A DNA stretch of 64,000 bases from Kocuria flava (lineage in GTDB: Bacteria > Actinomycetota > Actinomycetes > Actinomycetales > Micrococcaceae). Positions 1 to 7,982 of this stretch are shown piece by piece; the first letter of the stretch is position 1; each line of letters begins with the position of its first letter. The DNA lies in contig NZ_CP013254.1 of the NCBI RefSeq assembly GCF_001482365.1, positions 3,286,001 to 3,350,000 on the forward strand, given 5' to 3'. The notes below the pieces were generated by a model. The model was not told the DNA's origin, ran no database searches, and was given only the letters and a program-made list of their open reading frames with translations. Position numbers and translations under genes: made by a program.

Positions 1-275
1 TGCCGATGTCGGCGGCCCCGATGGCCACCCTGGGCATCCTCACCTACATGACGGCGTGGAACGACTACTTCTGGCCGCTGATGGTCTCCTACACGGACGC
101 CTCGCGGGTTCTCACGGTCGCCCTGGGCGTCTTCCGGGCCCAGTCGCCGCAGACCGGCACCGACTGGGCCGGCCTGATGGCCGCCACCCTCATCGCCGCG
201 CTGCCGATGATGCTGCTCTTCGCAGTCTTCGCCAAGCGCGTCGTCAACTCCATCGGCTTCAGCGGCATCAAGTAG
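1..275 (+). CDS. Carbohydrate ABC transporter permease, C-terminal end (MalG-like), partial
   Basis: The gene is cut by the window edge and only about the last 90 residues are present. They contain the motif region (PMATLGILTYMTAWNDYFWPL) typical of the EAA loop area and following membrane segments of MalG/UgpE-type inner-membrane permeases, then a last hydrophobic helix and a short cytoplasmic tail. The stop codon TAG forms part of the Shine-Dalgarno (TAGGAG) of the next gene, so the two are translationally linked. With the binding protein and ATPase downstream it forms a sugar importer. The substrate is not shown by the sequence; the neighbouring glycosidases suggest a galactoside or glucoside oligosaccharide. 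Confidence 0.85.
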   Translation, partial: PMSAAPMATLGILTYMTAWNDYFWPLMVSYTDASRVLTVALGVFRAQSPQTGTDWAGLMAATLIAALPMMLLFAVFAKRVVNSIGFSGIK

Positions 276-284
276 GAGCGCACC

Positions 285-1697
285 ATGACACCCACCCCCG
301 CACGAGACCGCCGCCACCGGCCCACCACCGGTGCCCGGGCACGCCTGGCCCTGGCCGCCTCCACCGTCCCGCTGCTGGTCCTCACCGGCTGCGCGAGCGA
401 CGCCGGCGCCGAAGCCGCGGCCACCGGGGTCGTCGACTACTGGATGTGGGACACCAACCAGCTGCCCGCCTACCAGAAGTGCGCCGAGATGTTCGAGGCC
501 GAGCACCCCGACCAGGACGTGCGGATCACCCAGATCGGGTGGGGCGACTACTGGACCAAGCTCACCGCCGGGTTCATCGCCGGAACCGGCCCGGACGTGT
601 TCACCAACCACGTCTCCAAGTACCCCCAGTTCGCCGAGCTCGAGGTCCTCGCACCCCTGGAGGAGCACCCCGCCACCGCGGCGCTGGAGCCCGCGGACTA
701 CCAGGACGGCCTGGTGGATCTGTGGACCGGCCCGGACGGGCACCAGTACGGCGTGCCCAAGGACTGGGACACCGTCGCGGTGCTCTACAACGAGGAGCTG
801 GTGGCCGAGGCCGGCCTCTCACCCGAGGACCTCGAGGGCTGGCGCTGGAACCCCGAGGACGGCGGCAGCTTCGAAGACCTCGTCGCCCACCTGACCATCG
901 ACGAGAACGGCGTGCGCGGCGACGAACCCGGTTTCGACAAGGACCACGTCGCCGTCTACGGCCTCGGCATCTCCGAGGCCGGCGGGAGCACCGCCGGGCA
1001 GGGACAGTGGTCGGCCTTCGCCGCCTCCAACGGCTGGCGGGTCACCGACGAGCCGCTGTGGGGTGACCACTACAACGTCGACGACCCCGCCCTGCACGAG
1101 ACCCTCGACTGGTACTTCGGGCTCACCGACAAGGGCTACATGCCCGCCTACGGACAGTTCAACGCCGCCGAGGGCGTCAACGCCCAGCTGGCCTCGGGAT
1201 CAGCGGCCATGGTCCTGGACGGGGCCTGGATGATCAGCACCTACGCCGCCATGGACGACATCTCCGTGGGCACCGCCCGCACCCCGGTGGGTCCCGACGG
1301 CACCTCGACGTCCATGATGAACGGCCTGGCCGACTCCATCGTCAAGGACACCGACAACCCCGAGGGCGCAGCCCAGTGGGCGGCCTTCCTGGGCTCCGCG
1401 CAGTGCCAGCAGGAGGTCGCCCGCGCCGGCGTGGTCTTCCCCGCCCGCCAGGACGCCACCCCCATCGCCGCCGACGCCTACCGGCAGATGGGCATCGACC
1501 CCGAACCGTTCATCGCCCCGGTCGAGGAGGGCAGTACCGTCTACTTCCCCGTCACCAAGTTCGGCGCGGACGTCTCGGCCCTGATGACCCCGGCCCTGGA
1601 GGACATCTACGCCAACCGGGTACCGGCCTCGACCCTCACCGGGATCAACGACGCCATCAACGTCCTCTTCGAGACCGACGAGACCGAGGGCTCCTGA
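285..1697 (+). CDS. Extracellular sugar-binding lipoprotein of ABC importer
   Basis: This 470-residue protein belongs to the family 1 solute-binding proteins (MalE/UgpB type). The N-terminus has an Arg-rich n-region, a hydrophobic stretch and a lipobox LTGC with the lipidated Cys at residue 36, so it should be anchored outside the membrane. Motifs such as the early YWMWD segment and GTGPDVFTNH are typical of sugar-binding members. The start ATG lies 9 bases after a TAGGAG ribosome-binding site that overlaps the permease stop. It would capture the sugar and deliver it to the permease encoded just upstream. Exact ligand unknown. Confidence 0.92.
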   Translation: MTPTPARDRRHRPTTGARARLALAASTVPLLVLTGCASDAGAEAAATGVVDYWMWDTNQLPAYQKCAEMFEAEHPDQDVRITQIGWGDYWTKLTAGFIAGTGPDVFTNHVSKYPQFAELEVLAPLEEHPATAALEPADYQDGLVDLWTGPDGHQYGVPKDWDTVAVLYNEELVAEAGLSPEDLEGWRWNPEDGGSFEDLVAHLTIDENGVRGDEPGFDKDHVAVYGLGISEAGGSTAGQGQWSAFAASNGWRVTDEPLWGDHYNVDDPALHETLDWYFGLTDKGYMPAYGQFNAAEGVNAQLASGSAAMVLDGAWMISTYAAMDDISVGTARTPVGPDGTSTSMMNGLADSIVKDTDNPEGAAQWAAFLGSAQCQQEVARAGVVFPARQDATPIAADAYRQMGIDPEPFIAPVEEGSTVYFPVTKFGADVSALMTPALEDIYANRVPASTLTGINDAINVLFETDETEGS

Positions 1698-1795
1698 CCC
1701 CGCACCGGACCCGGGGCACGTCCCGGGCCCCGGCACCCTCCCCGGTGCCGGCCCACCGCCACCACCTGCAGCCAGCCCGAGAGGAAACACCCACC

Positions 1796-2932
1796 ATGTC
1801 CGCCGTGCGCTACGCCAACGTCACCTGCCAGTACCCCGGGGCCGAGCGCCCCTCGGTCACCGAGCTGAACCTCGAGGTCGCCGACGGGGAGTTCCTCGTG
1901 CTCGTCGGCCCGTCCGGGTGCGGGAAGTCCACCACCCTGCGGATGCTGGCCGGGCTGGAGGAGGTCACCGACGGGCAGATCTTCATCGGCGACCGCGACG
2001 TCACCGACGTCCCCTCCCGGGACCGCGACATCGCCATGGTCTTCCAGAACTACGCCCTCTACCCCCACATGAGCGTGGCCGAGAACATGGGCTTCGCCCT
2101 GAAGATCGCCAAGGTCCCCGCGGCCGAGCGCCGGGCGAGGGTGGAGGAGGCGGCCAAGATCCTGGACCTGACCGACTACCTCGACCGCAAGCCCAAGGCC
2201 CTCTCCGGCGGGCAGCGCCAGCGGGTGGCCATGGGCCGGGCCATCGTGCGCTCCCCCCAGGTGTTCCTGATGGACGAGCCGCTGTCCAACCTCGACGCGA
2301 AGCTGCGGGTGCAGACCCGCACCCAGATCGCCTCCCTGACCCGCCGGCTGGGAGTGACCACCGTCTACGTCACCCACGACCAGGTCGAGGCGATGACCAT
2401 GGGCGACCGGGTCGCGGTCCTCAAGGACGGGGTGCTCATGCAGGTCGACACCCCCCGGGCGCTCTACGACCGCCCGGCCACGGAGTTCGTGGCCGGGTTC
2501 ATCGGCTCCCCGGCGATGAACCTCTTCCGCGTGCCCGTCACCGAGGCCGGGGCCCAGCTGGGCACGGTGCGGGTCCCGCTGAGCCCCGCCCAGCGCTCCG
2601 CCCTGCGGGGGCCCCAGGTCACGGTCGGGATCCGCCCCGAGGACCTCGCCCCGGCCGGCGAGGGCACCGGGCTGCCGATCGTGGCCGACGTCGTCGAGGA
2701 GCTCGGCGCCGACGCCTTCGTCTACGGCCACCTCGCCCCGGTCACCGCGGCGAACACCGTGGTGCCCGTCGACGCCACCACAGGCGCCGCCGACGACCCG
2801 ACCACCCACGAGTTCGTCGTGCGCGTGGAGGGCCGCACCCCGCCGCAGGCCGGGTCCACGGTCTGGGTGGCCCCCGATCTGGAGCACGTCCACCTCTTCG
2901 ACACCACCTCCGGGACCCGCCTCCCCGACTGA
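1796..2932 (+). CDS. Sugar ABC transporter ATP-binding protein (MsmX/UgpC/MalK family)
   Basis: This 378-residue ATPase energises the importer. Walker A GPSGCGKST is at about residues 38-46, the Q-loop is at VFQNYALYPHM, the signature is LSGGQRQRVAMGRA, Walker B is VFLMDEP and the H-loop is YVTHDQ. The C-terminal 130 residues form the TOBE/OB regulatory domain of the MalK group (GIRPED motif). The start ATG follows GAGAGGAAA at proper spacing; the longer open frame upstream is not needed. MsmX-type ATPases often serve several importers, so it may not be dedicated to this one. Confidence 0.95.
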   Translation: MSAVRYANVTCQYPGAERPSVTELNLEVADGEFLVLVGPSGCGKSTTLRMLAGLEEVTDGQIFIGDRDVTDVPSRDRDIAMVFQNYALYPHMSVAENMGFALKIAKVPAAERRARVEEAAKILDLTDYLDRKPKALSGGQRQRVAMGRAIVRSPQVFLMDEPLSNLDAKLRVQTRTQIASLTRRLGVTTVYVTHDQVEAMTMGDRVAVLKDGVLMQVDTPRALYDRPATEFVAGFIGSPAMNLFRVPVTEAGAQLGTVRVPLSPAQRSALRGPQVTVGIRPEDLAPAGEGTGLPIVADVVEELGADAFVYGHLAPVTAANTVVPVDATTGAADDPTTHEFVVRVEGRTPPQAGSTVWVAPDLEHVHLFDTTSGTRLPD

Positions 2933-2991
2933 CCTGCAGGGCGCCGCCGCCCGCACGAGCCCACCCGACCCGACCCGGAGCACCCAGGCCC

Positions 2992-5900
2992 ATGCACCCC
3001 AGCACCACCGCCCTCCACGCCGACCCCTGGTGGTTCACGCATCCCGACGGATCCCGCGGGTCGCTCCCCCCGCGGGCGCACCTCGATTCCGACCGGCCGG
3101 AGCTCTCCCTGGCCGGGGAGTGGGACTTCCGCTGGTTCCCCTCGGCGGCCGACGCCGTCGCGGACTGTCCCGACCCGACGGCGCCGGAGGCCGGCTGGCC
3201 GCACACGCTCCCCGTGCCCGGGCACTGGGTGCTCGAGCACCTCGACGGCGACCGCCGCTTCGGCACCCCCTGGTACACCAACGTCGTCTACCCCTTCCCC
3301 GTGGACCCGCCGCACGTGCCGGACGCCAACCCGACCGCCGACCACCGGACCACCTTCGACCTGGGCGAGCTCACGGACGACCGGGCCGGCCCGGGACTGC
3401 GCGCCGTGCTGCTGCGCTTCGAAGGGGTCGAGTCCGCCTTCCGGGTGTGGGTGAACGGGCGGTGGGCCGGGCAGGCGATGGGCTCCCGGCTCACCCACGA
3501 GTTCGACATCACCGGCCTCGTCCACGCAGGGGAGAACACCGTGGTGGTGCGGGTCCACCAGTTCAGCGCCGGCTCCTACCTCGAGGACCAGGATCAGTGG
3601 TGGCTGCCCGGGATCTTCCGCGACGTCCGGGTGATCGGCGAGCCGCACGGCGGGGTCGACGACGTCCACCTCACCGCCGACCGCGACCCCGCCACCGGCG
3701 GAGGAGTCCTCACCTGCCGCATCACGGCCCCGGCCGCGGCGTTCCCCGTCCGGGTGGACCTGCCCGCGCTCGGCTTCTCCGCCGTCGTGGACGGCCCGGA
3801 GACGGTCGAACTGCGCGTCGGGACGGTGCGCGCCTGGACCGCCGAGGACCCGCACCTCTACGACGTGCACCTGCACGCCCGGGGGCAGACGGTGACCCAC
3901 CGCGCCGGGTTCCGCCGCGTGGCGATCTCCGCCGAGGGCGTTCTGCGGATCGACGGCGCCCCGGTGCGCTTCCGCGGCGTCAACCGGCACGAGTTCCACC
4001 CGCACCGAGGCCGCGCCGTGGACGCCGGCTCCACCCGCGACGGGTACCGCCGCATGCAGGAGCACCACATCAACGCGGTCCGCACCAGCCACTACCCCCC
4101 GGCCCACCACGCCCTCGACCTCGCCGACGAGATGGGGCTGTGGGTCATGCTCGAGGGCGACCTCGAGACCCACGGCTTCGTCCACCAGGGATGGGCGGGC
4201 AACCCCTCCGACGACCCCGCGTGGCGGGACGTCTACCTCGACCGCACCGCCCGGATGTGGCACCGGGACAAGAACCACGCCAGCGTCGTGGTGCTGTCCC
4301 TGGGCAACGAGTCCGGCACCGGGGCGAACCTGGCCGCGGCCGCCGAGTGGCTGCGCCGGCACGACGACCGCCCGGTGCACTACGAGGGCGACCACGACGC
4401 CGCCTACACCGACGTCCACTCCCGGATGTACCCCACTCCGCGCGAGACCCGCAGCATCGCCGCCGGTGAGCCGGTGCCCTCCACGGACGCCGCCGGTGCC
4501 GCGCGCATCGCCCGGATGCCGTTCGTGCTGTGCGAGTACGCGCACGCCATGGGCACCGGCCCCGGCGGACTGGCCGAGTACGAGGAGATCTTCCGGGCCC
4601 ACCCCCGGTCCTGCGGCGGCTTCGTGTGGGAGTGGAAGGACCACGGGATCGCTTCCGCGGCACCGGACGGAACCCTCTTCACCGCCTACGGCGGCGACTT
4701 CGGCGAACCCGTCCACGACGGCACCTTCGTGCTGGACGGGCTGTGCACCGCCGACGGGACGCCGAAACCGGGTCTGCCCGAGTACGCGTCCGTGGTCGAC
4801 CCGCTGCGCCTGGACGTGACACCGGGCACCGCCGTGGTGGGCAACGGCCACGACCACACCGTGCTCACCGGTCTCCGGCTGCGGTGGGCCGTGCGCACGT
4901 CCGCGGGGGAGGCGGTGCACACCGGCGGCGCCGTTCTCGACGACCTCCCCCCGCGCACGGAGCACCGGGTGCCGCTGCCCGGCGCTCCCGGGCCGGGGCA
5001 GCACCTGCTCGTGACGGTGGCGGCCCACGGACCCGCCGGGGCCCGGCGCACGCGCGACGTCCACCTCGACGGGCCGCCCGAGGACCTGCGCGGGCCGGCC
5101 GGCCCGCCGTCGTCCCCTCCCCCCGGCATCGGCGGTCCGGTGCTCGCCGTCCTCCGGGCCCCCACGGACAACGACGCCGGGTTCTACGAACCGACGCACG
5201 AGCTGTGGCGGGAGCCCCCGGCGGCGGGTGCGCCCGGGGCGGCCGACCGGTACCGCTGGACCGGCACGGATCCCCGCGACGCCACGGACCGTCCGGGCGT
5301 CGTCGTGCCCACGTCCCGTCGCTGGTCCGACCACGGCCTGCACCTCCTCGTGCCCCGCACGACCGCCCCCGCTCCCGGGGCCCCGCCGGGAGCGGTCCGC
5401 ACGGTGTGGGCCGTCCCCGGCGCCGACGCCCGGCAGGTCCGGTTCGTCCTCACCCACCGGTGGAGCCGGACCGGCACGCCGGGCATTCGACGGCTGGACC
5501 TGGCCTGGGAGCTGCCCGCACTGCCCGTCCCGCTCGCGCGCATCGGCTGCGTCCTGACCGTTCCCGTGGACGCCGCCGGGGAGGTCTGCTTCGACGGCGA
5601 CGGCCCGCACCCCTCCTACCCCGACGCCTGCGCCGCGGCCCGCCCCGGCCGGCACCGGCTCCCGGCGACAGCGCTGGCCCCGCCCGGCGCCCACCCCCAG
5701 GCCTCGGGCAACCGGTCCCGTGCGCACCGGATCGAGATCCCGCTGGCCGACGGGACCCGCCTGCGGCTGCGGACCCTGCACGTCGAGCTGGACGGGACGG
5801 CCGCACCGCGCGGGCTCCAGTGGACGCTGAGCCCGTACTCGGACGCGGAGCTCGCCGCCGCGGCCCATCCCCACGAGCTGCCGGACACCGCGGGACGCGA

Positions 5901-6051
5901 CTGGCACCTGCACCTGGACGCCGGCCACCACGGGCTCGGCAGCCGCTCCTGCGGCGTCGACGTCGCGCCCGCGGCGCGGCTGCGCGCCAGCACGGCCGGG
6001 CTGTCCCTGCTGCTCGACCGGACGGGCGCGGACGGGACCGTCCTGCTGTGA
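2992..6051 (+). CDS. lacZ: Beta-galactosidase, GH2 family
   Basis: At 1,019 residues it matches the length of E. coli LacZ and its domain order: jelly-roll sugar-binding domain, Ig-like domain, TIM barrel (about residues 310-600), second Ig-like domain and the C-terminal domain 5. The acid/base Glu is residue 440 in LGNESG and the nucleophile is Glu515 in CEYAHAMG. Conserved NRHEFHP and RTSHYPP loops are present. It hydrolyses terminal beta-D-galactosides in the cytoplasm. There is no signal peptide. It lies 59 bases after the ATPase gene, so uptake and hydrolysis are probably co-transcribed. The ATG at 2992 was chosen because homology begins directly after it; no strong ribosome-binding site is visible. 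Confidence 0.95.
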   Translation: MHPSTTALHADPWWFTHPDGSRGSLPPRAHLDSDRPELSLAGEWDFRWFPSAADAVADCPDPTAPEAGWPHTLPVPGHWVLEHLDGDRRFGTPWYTNVVYPFPVDPPHVPDANPTADHRTTFDLGELTDDRAGPGLRAVLLRFEGVESAFRVWVNGRWAGQAMGSRLTHEFDITGLVHAGENTVVVRVHQFSAGSYLEDQDQWWLPGIFRDVRVIGEPHGGVDDVHLTADRDPATGGGVLTCRITAPAAAFPVRVDLPALGFSAVVDGPETVELRVGTVRAWTAEDPHLYDVHLHARGQTVTHRAGFRRVAISAEGVLRIDGAPVRFRGVNRHEFHPHRGRAVDAGSTRDGYRRMQEHHINAVRTSHYPPAHHALDLADEMGLWVMLEGDLETHGFVHQGWAGNPSDDPAWRDVYLDRTARMWHRDKNHASVVVLSLGNESGTGANLAAAAEWLRRHDDRPVHYEGDHDAAYTDVHSRMYPTPRETRSIAAGEPVPSTDAAGAARIARMPFVLCEYAHAMGTGPGGLAEYEEIFRAHPRSCGGFVWEWKDHGIASAAPDGTLFTAYGGDFGEPVHDGTFVLDGLCTADGTPKPGLPEYASVVDPLRLDVTPGTAVVGNGHDHTVLTGLRLRWAVRTSAGEAVHTGGAVLDDLPPRTEHRVPLPGAPGPGQHLLVTVAAHGPAGARRTRDVHLDGPPEDLRGPAGPPSSPPPGIGGPVLAVLRAPTDNDAGFYEPTHELWREPPAAGAPGAADRYRWTGTDPRDATDRPGVVVPTSRRWSDHGLHLLVPRTTAPAPGAPPGAVRTVWAVPGADARQVRFVLTHRWSRTGTPGIRRLDLAWELPALPVPLARIGCVLTVPVDAAGEVCFDGDGPHPSYPDACAAARPGRHRLPATALAPPGAHPQASGNRSRAHRIEIPLADGTRLRLRTLHVELDGTAAPRGLQWTLSPYSDAELAAAAHPHELPDTAGRDWHLHLDAGHHGLGSRSCGVDVAPAARLRASTAGLSLLLDRTGADGTVLL

Positions 6052-6152
6052 GCCCGCGCGGGGGCGGCTGGGGCAGGATGGGGACGGAGCCCCCGCACCG
6101 GCCGGCGCGGGCCGGGTGGTCGGGCCCCGTCCGGCACGAGAGGAGCAGCCCC

Positions 6153-7931
6153 ATGAGCAGCACGGACCAGCACCCGCGGGCGGACGCCCGCACGGCCCCC
6201 GCCTGGTGGACGGACGCGGTCGTCTACCAGATCTACCCCCGCTCCTTCGCCGACTCGGACGGCGACGGGATCGGCGACCTCGGCGGCGTCACCGCCCACC
6301 TGGACCACCTGCAGGAGCTGGGGGTGGACGTCCTCTGGCTCTCCCCCGTCTACCGGTCCCCCCAGGACGACAACGGCTACGACATCAGCGACTACCAGGA
6401 CATCGACCCCGCCTTCGGCACCCTCGAGCAGTTCGACGAGCTGCTCGCGGCCGTCCACGCCCGCGGCATGAAGCTGGTGATGGACCTGGTGGTCAACCAC
6501 ACCTCCGACGAGCACCCCTGGTTCGTGGAGGCCCGTTCCTCCCCCGACTCCCCGAAGCGGGACTGGTACTGGTGGCGGCCCCCGCGCCGGGGCATGGCGG
6601 CCGGCGCACCCGGGGCGGAGCCGACGAACTGGGTCAGCTTCTTCTCCGGCCCCGCCTGGGAGCTCGATCCGGCCTCCGGCGAGTACTACCTGCACCTGTT
6701 CTCCCGCAAGCAGCCGGACCTCAACTGGGAGAACCCCGCGGTGCGGGCGGCCGTGCACGCCATGATGCGCTGGTGGCTGGACCGCGGGGTGGACGGCTTC
6801 CGCATGGACGTGATCAACATGATCAGCAAGGCCATCGACGACGACGGGGCCCTGCACGACGGGCCGCCGGTGGCCGGCACCCCGTACGGCGACGGGTCCG
6901 GGTCCTACCTCTGCGGCCCCCGCATCCACGAGTTCCTCCAGGAGATGCACCGGGAGGTCTTCGCCGGGCGGGACGCCGAGCTGATCACGGTGGGCGAGAT
7001 GCCCGGGGTCACCGTCGAGCAGGCCCGGCTGTTCACCGACCCGGCCCGGGCGGAGGTGGACATGGTCTTCCAGTTCGAGCACGTCGGCCTCGACCACGGC
7101 CCCGGCGGGAAGTTCGACCCGCGCCCGCTGCGCCTGACGGACCTGAAGGCCTCCCTGGGCCGGTGGCAGGAGGGGCTGGAGGACGTGGGCTGGAACTCCC
7201 TGTACTGGAACAACCACGACCAGCCCCGCGCGGTCTCCCGCTTCGGCGACGACTCCCCCGAGCACCGGGTCGCCTCGGCCACGTGCCTGGCCACGCTGCT
7301 GCACCTGCACCGCGGCACGCCCTACGTGTACCAGGGCGAGGAGCTGGGCATGGCCAACGCCCCCTTCGGGTCGATCGAGGACTTCCGCGACATCGAGTCG
7401 GTCAACCACTTCCGCCACGCCGTGGCCGCCGGCGCCGACCCCGGCACGGTGCTGGACGGGCTGCGCCGGGCCGGCCGGGACAACGCCCGCACCCCGGTCC
7501 AGTGGACCGGCGGCGAGCACGCCGGGTTCACCACGGGCACCCCCTGGATCGGGGTCAACCCGGACCACGTCACGGTCAACGCCGAGGCCCAGCGCGCCGA
7601 TCCCTCCTCGGTGCTGCACCACTACCGGCGCCTGATCGCGCTGCGCCACACCGAGCCCGTCGTCGCCCTGGGCGACTTCACGATGCTCGTGCCCGGCCAC
7701 GAGCAGGTCTACGCCTTCACCCGCCGCCTCGGCGACGTGGAGCTGCTGGTCCTGTGCAACGTCTCCGGGCAGGAGGTCCGTCTCGACCTGCCCGGCGCCG
7801 ACGGCTGGGCCGGCACCGAGATGGTGCTCGGCAACCGCGCCGGCGTCGTCGCCCCCGGCGACGAGGGGCGGCTGCAGTCGTGGGAGGCCCGCGTGCACCG
7901 GCGGGTCCTGGGCGGCCCGGACGGATGCTGA
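6153..7931 (+). CDS. Alpha-glucosidase, GH13 (oligo-1,6-glucosidase/trehalose-6-P hydrolase subfamily)
   Basis: A 592-residue GH13 enzyme with the N-terminal WWTDAVVYQIYPRSF motif of oligosaccharide-active alpha-glucosidases. The catalytic nucleophile is Asp219 (GFRMDVIN), the acid/base is Glu282 (VGEMPG) and the transition-state Asp lies in NNHDQPR. No signal peptide is present, so it acts on imported oligosaccharides. The start ATG follows GAGAGGAGC. It is 101 bases after lacZ on the same strand. Having a beta-galactosidase and an alpha-glucosidase in one operon suggests a mixed-linkage or plant-derived oligosaccharide supply. Specificity within the subfamily cannot be read from the sequence. 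Confidence 0.92.
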   Translation: MSSTDQHPRADARTAPAWWTDAVVYQIYPRSFADSDGDGIGDLGGVTAHLDHLQELGVDVLWLSPVYRSPQDDNGYDISDYQDIDPAFGTLEQFDELLAAVHARGMKLVMDLVVNHTSDEHPWFVEARSSPDSPKRDWYWWRPPRRGMAAGAPGAEPTNWVSFFSGPAWELDPASGEYYLHLFSRKQPDLNWENPAVRAAVHAMMRWWLDRGVDGFRMDVINMISKAIDDDGALHDGPPVAGTPYGDGSGSYLCGPRIHEFLQEMHREVFAGRDAELITVGEMPGVTVEQARLFTDPARAEVDMVFQFEHVGLDHGPGGKFDPRPLRLTDLKASLGRWQEGLEDVGWNSLYWNNHDQPRAVSRFGDDSPEHRVASATCLATLLHLHRGTPYVYQGEELGMANAPFGSIEDFRDIESVNHFRHAVAAGADPGTVLDGLRRAGRDNARTPVQWTGGEHAGFTTGTPWIGVNPDHVTVNAEAQRADPSSVLHHYRRLIALRHTEPVVALGDFTMLVPGHEQVYAFTRRLGDVELLVLCNVSGQEVRLDLPGADGWAGTEMVLGNRAGVVAPGDEGRLQSWEARVHRRVLGGPDGC

Positions 7932-7935
7932 GCCG

Positions 7936-7970
7936 CCACCGCGGCCCCGCCCCGGGAGGGGCCGCGGTGG
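7936..7970 (+). terminator. Hairpin terminator after the sugar operon
   Basis: A perfect 13-bp stem (CCACCGCGGCCCC with its complement) with a 9-base loop begins 4 bases after the alpha-glucosidase stop codon. There is no U-tract, as usual in high-GC actinobacteria. It ends directly before the -10 element of the helicase gene, separating the two units. Confidence 0.7.
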
Positions 7971-7976
7971 CACAAT
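7971..7976 (+). promoter_or_regulatory. -10 element CACAAT for a leaderless helicase transcript
   Basis: CACAAT is followed by exactly 6 bases and then the GTG start codon. This places the expected transcription start on the start codon and implies a leaderless mRNA. The same arrangement recurs at several genes in this window. No clear -35 is seen because the terminator stem occupies that position. Confidence 0.5.
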
Positions 7977-7982
7977 GATCCG

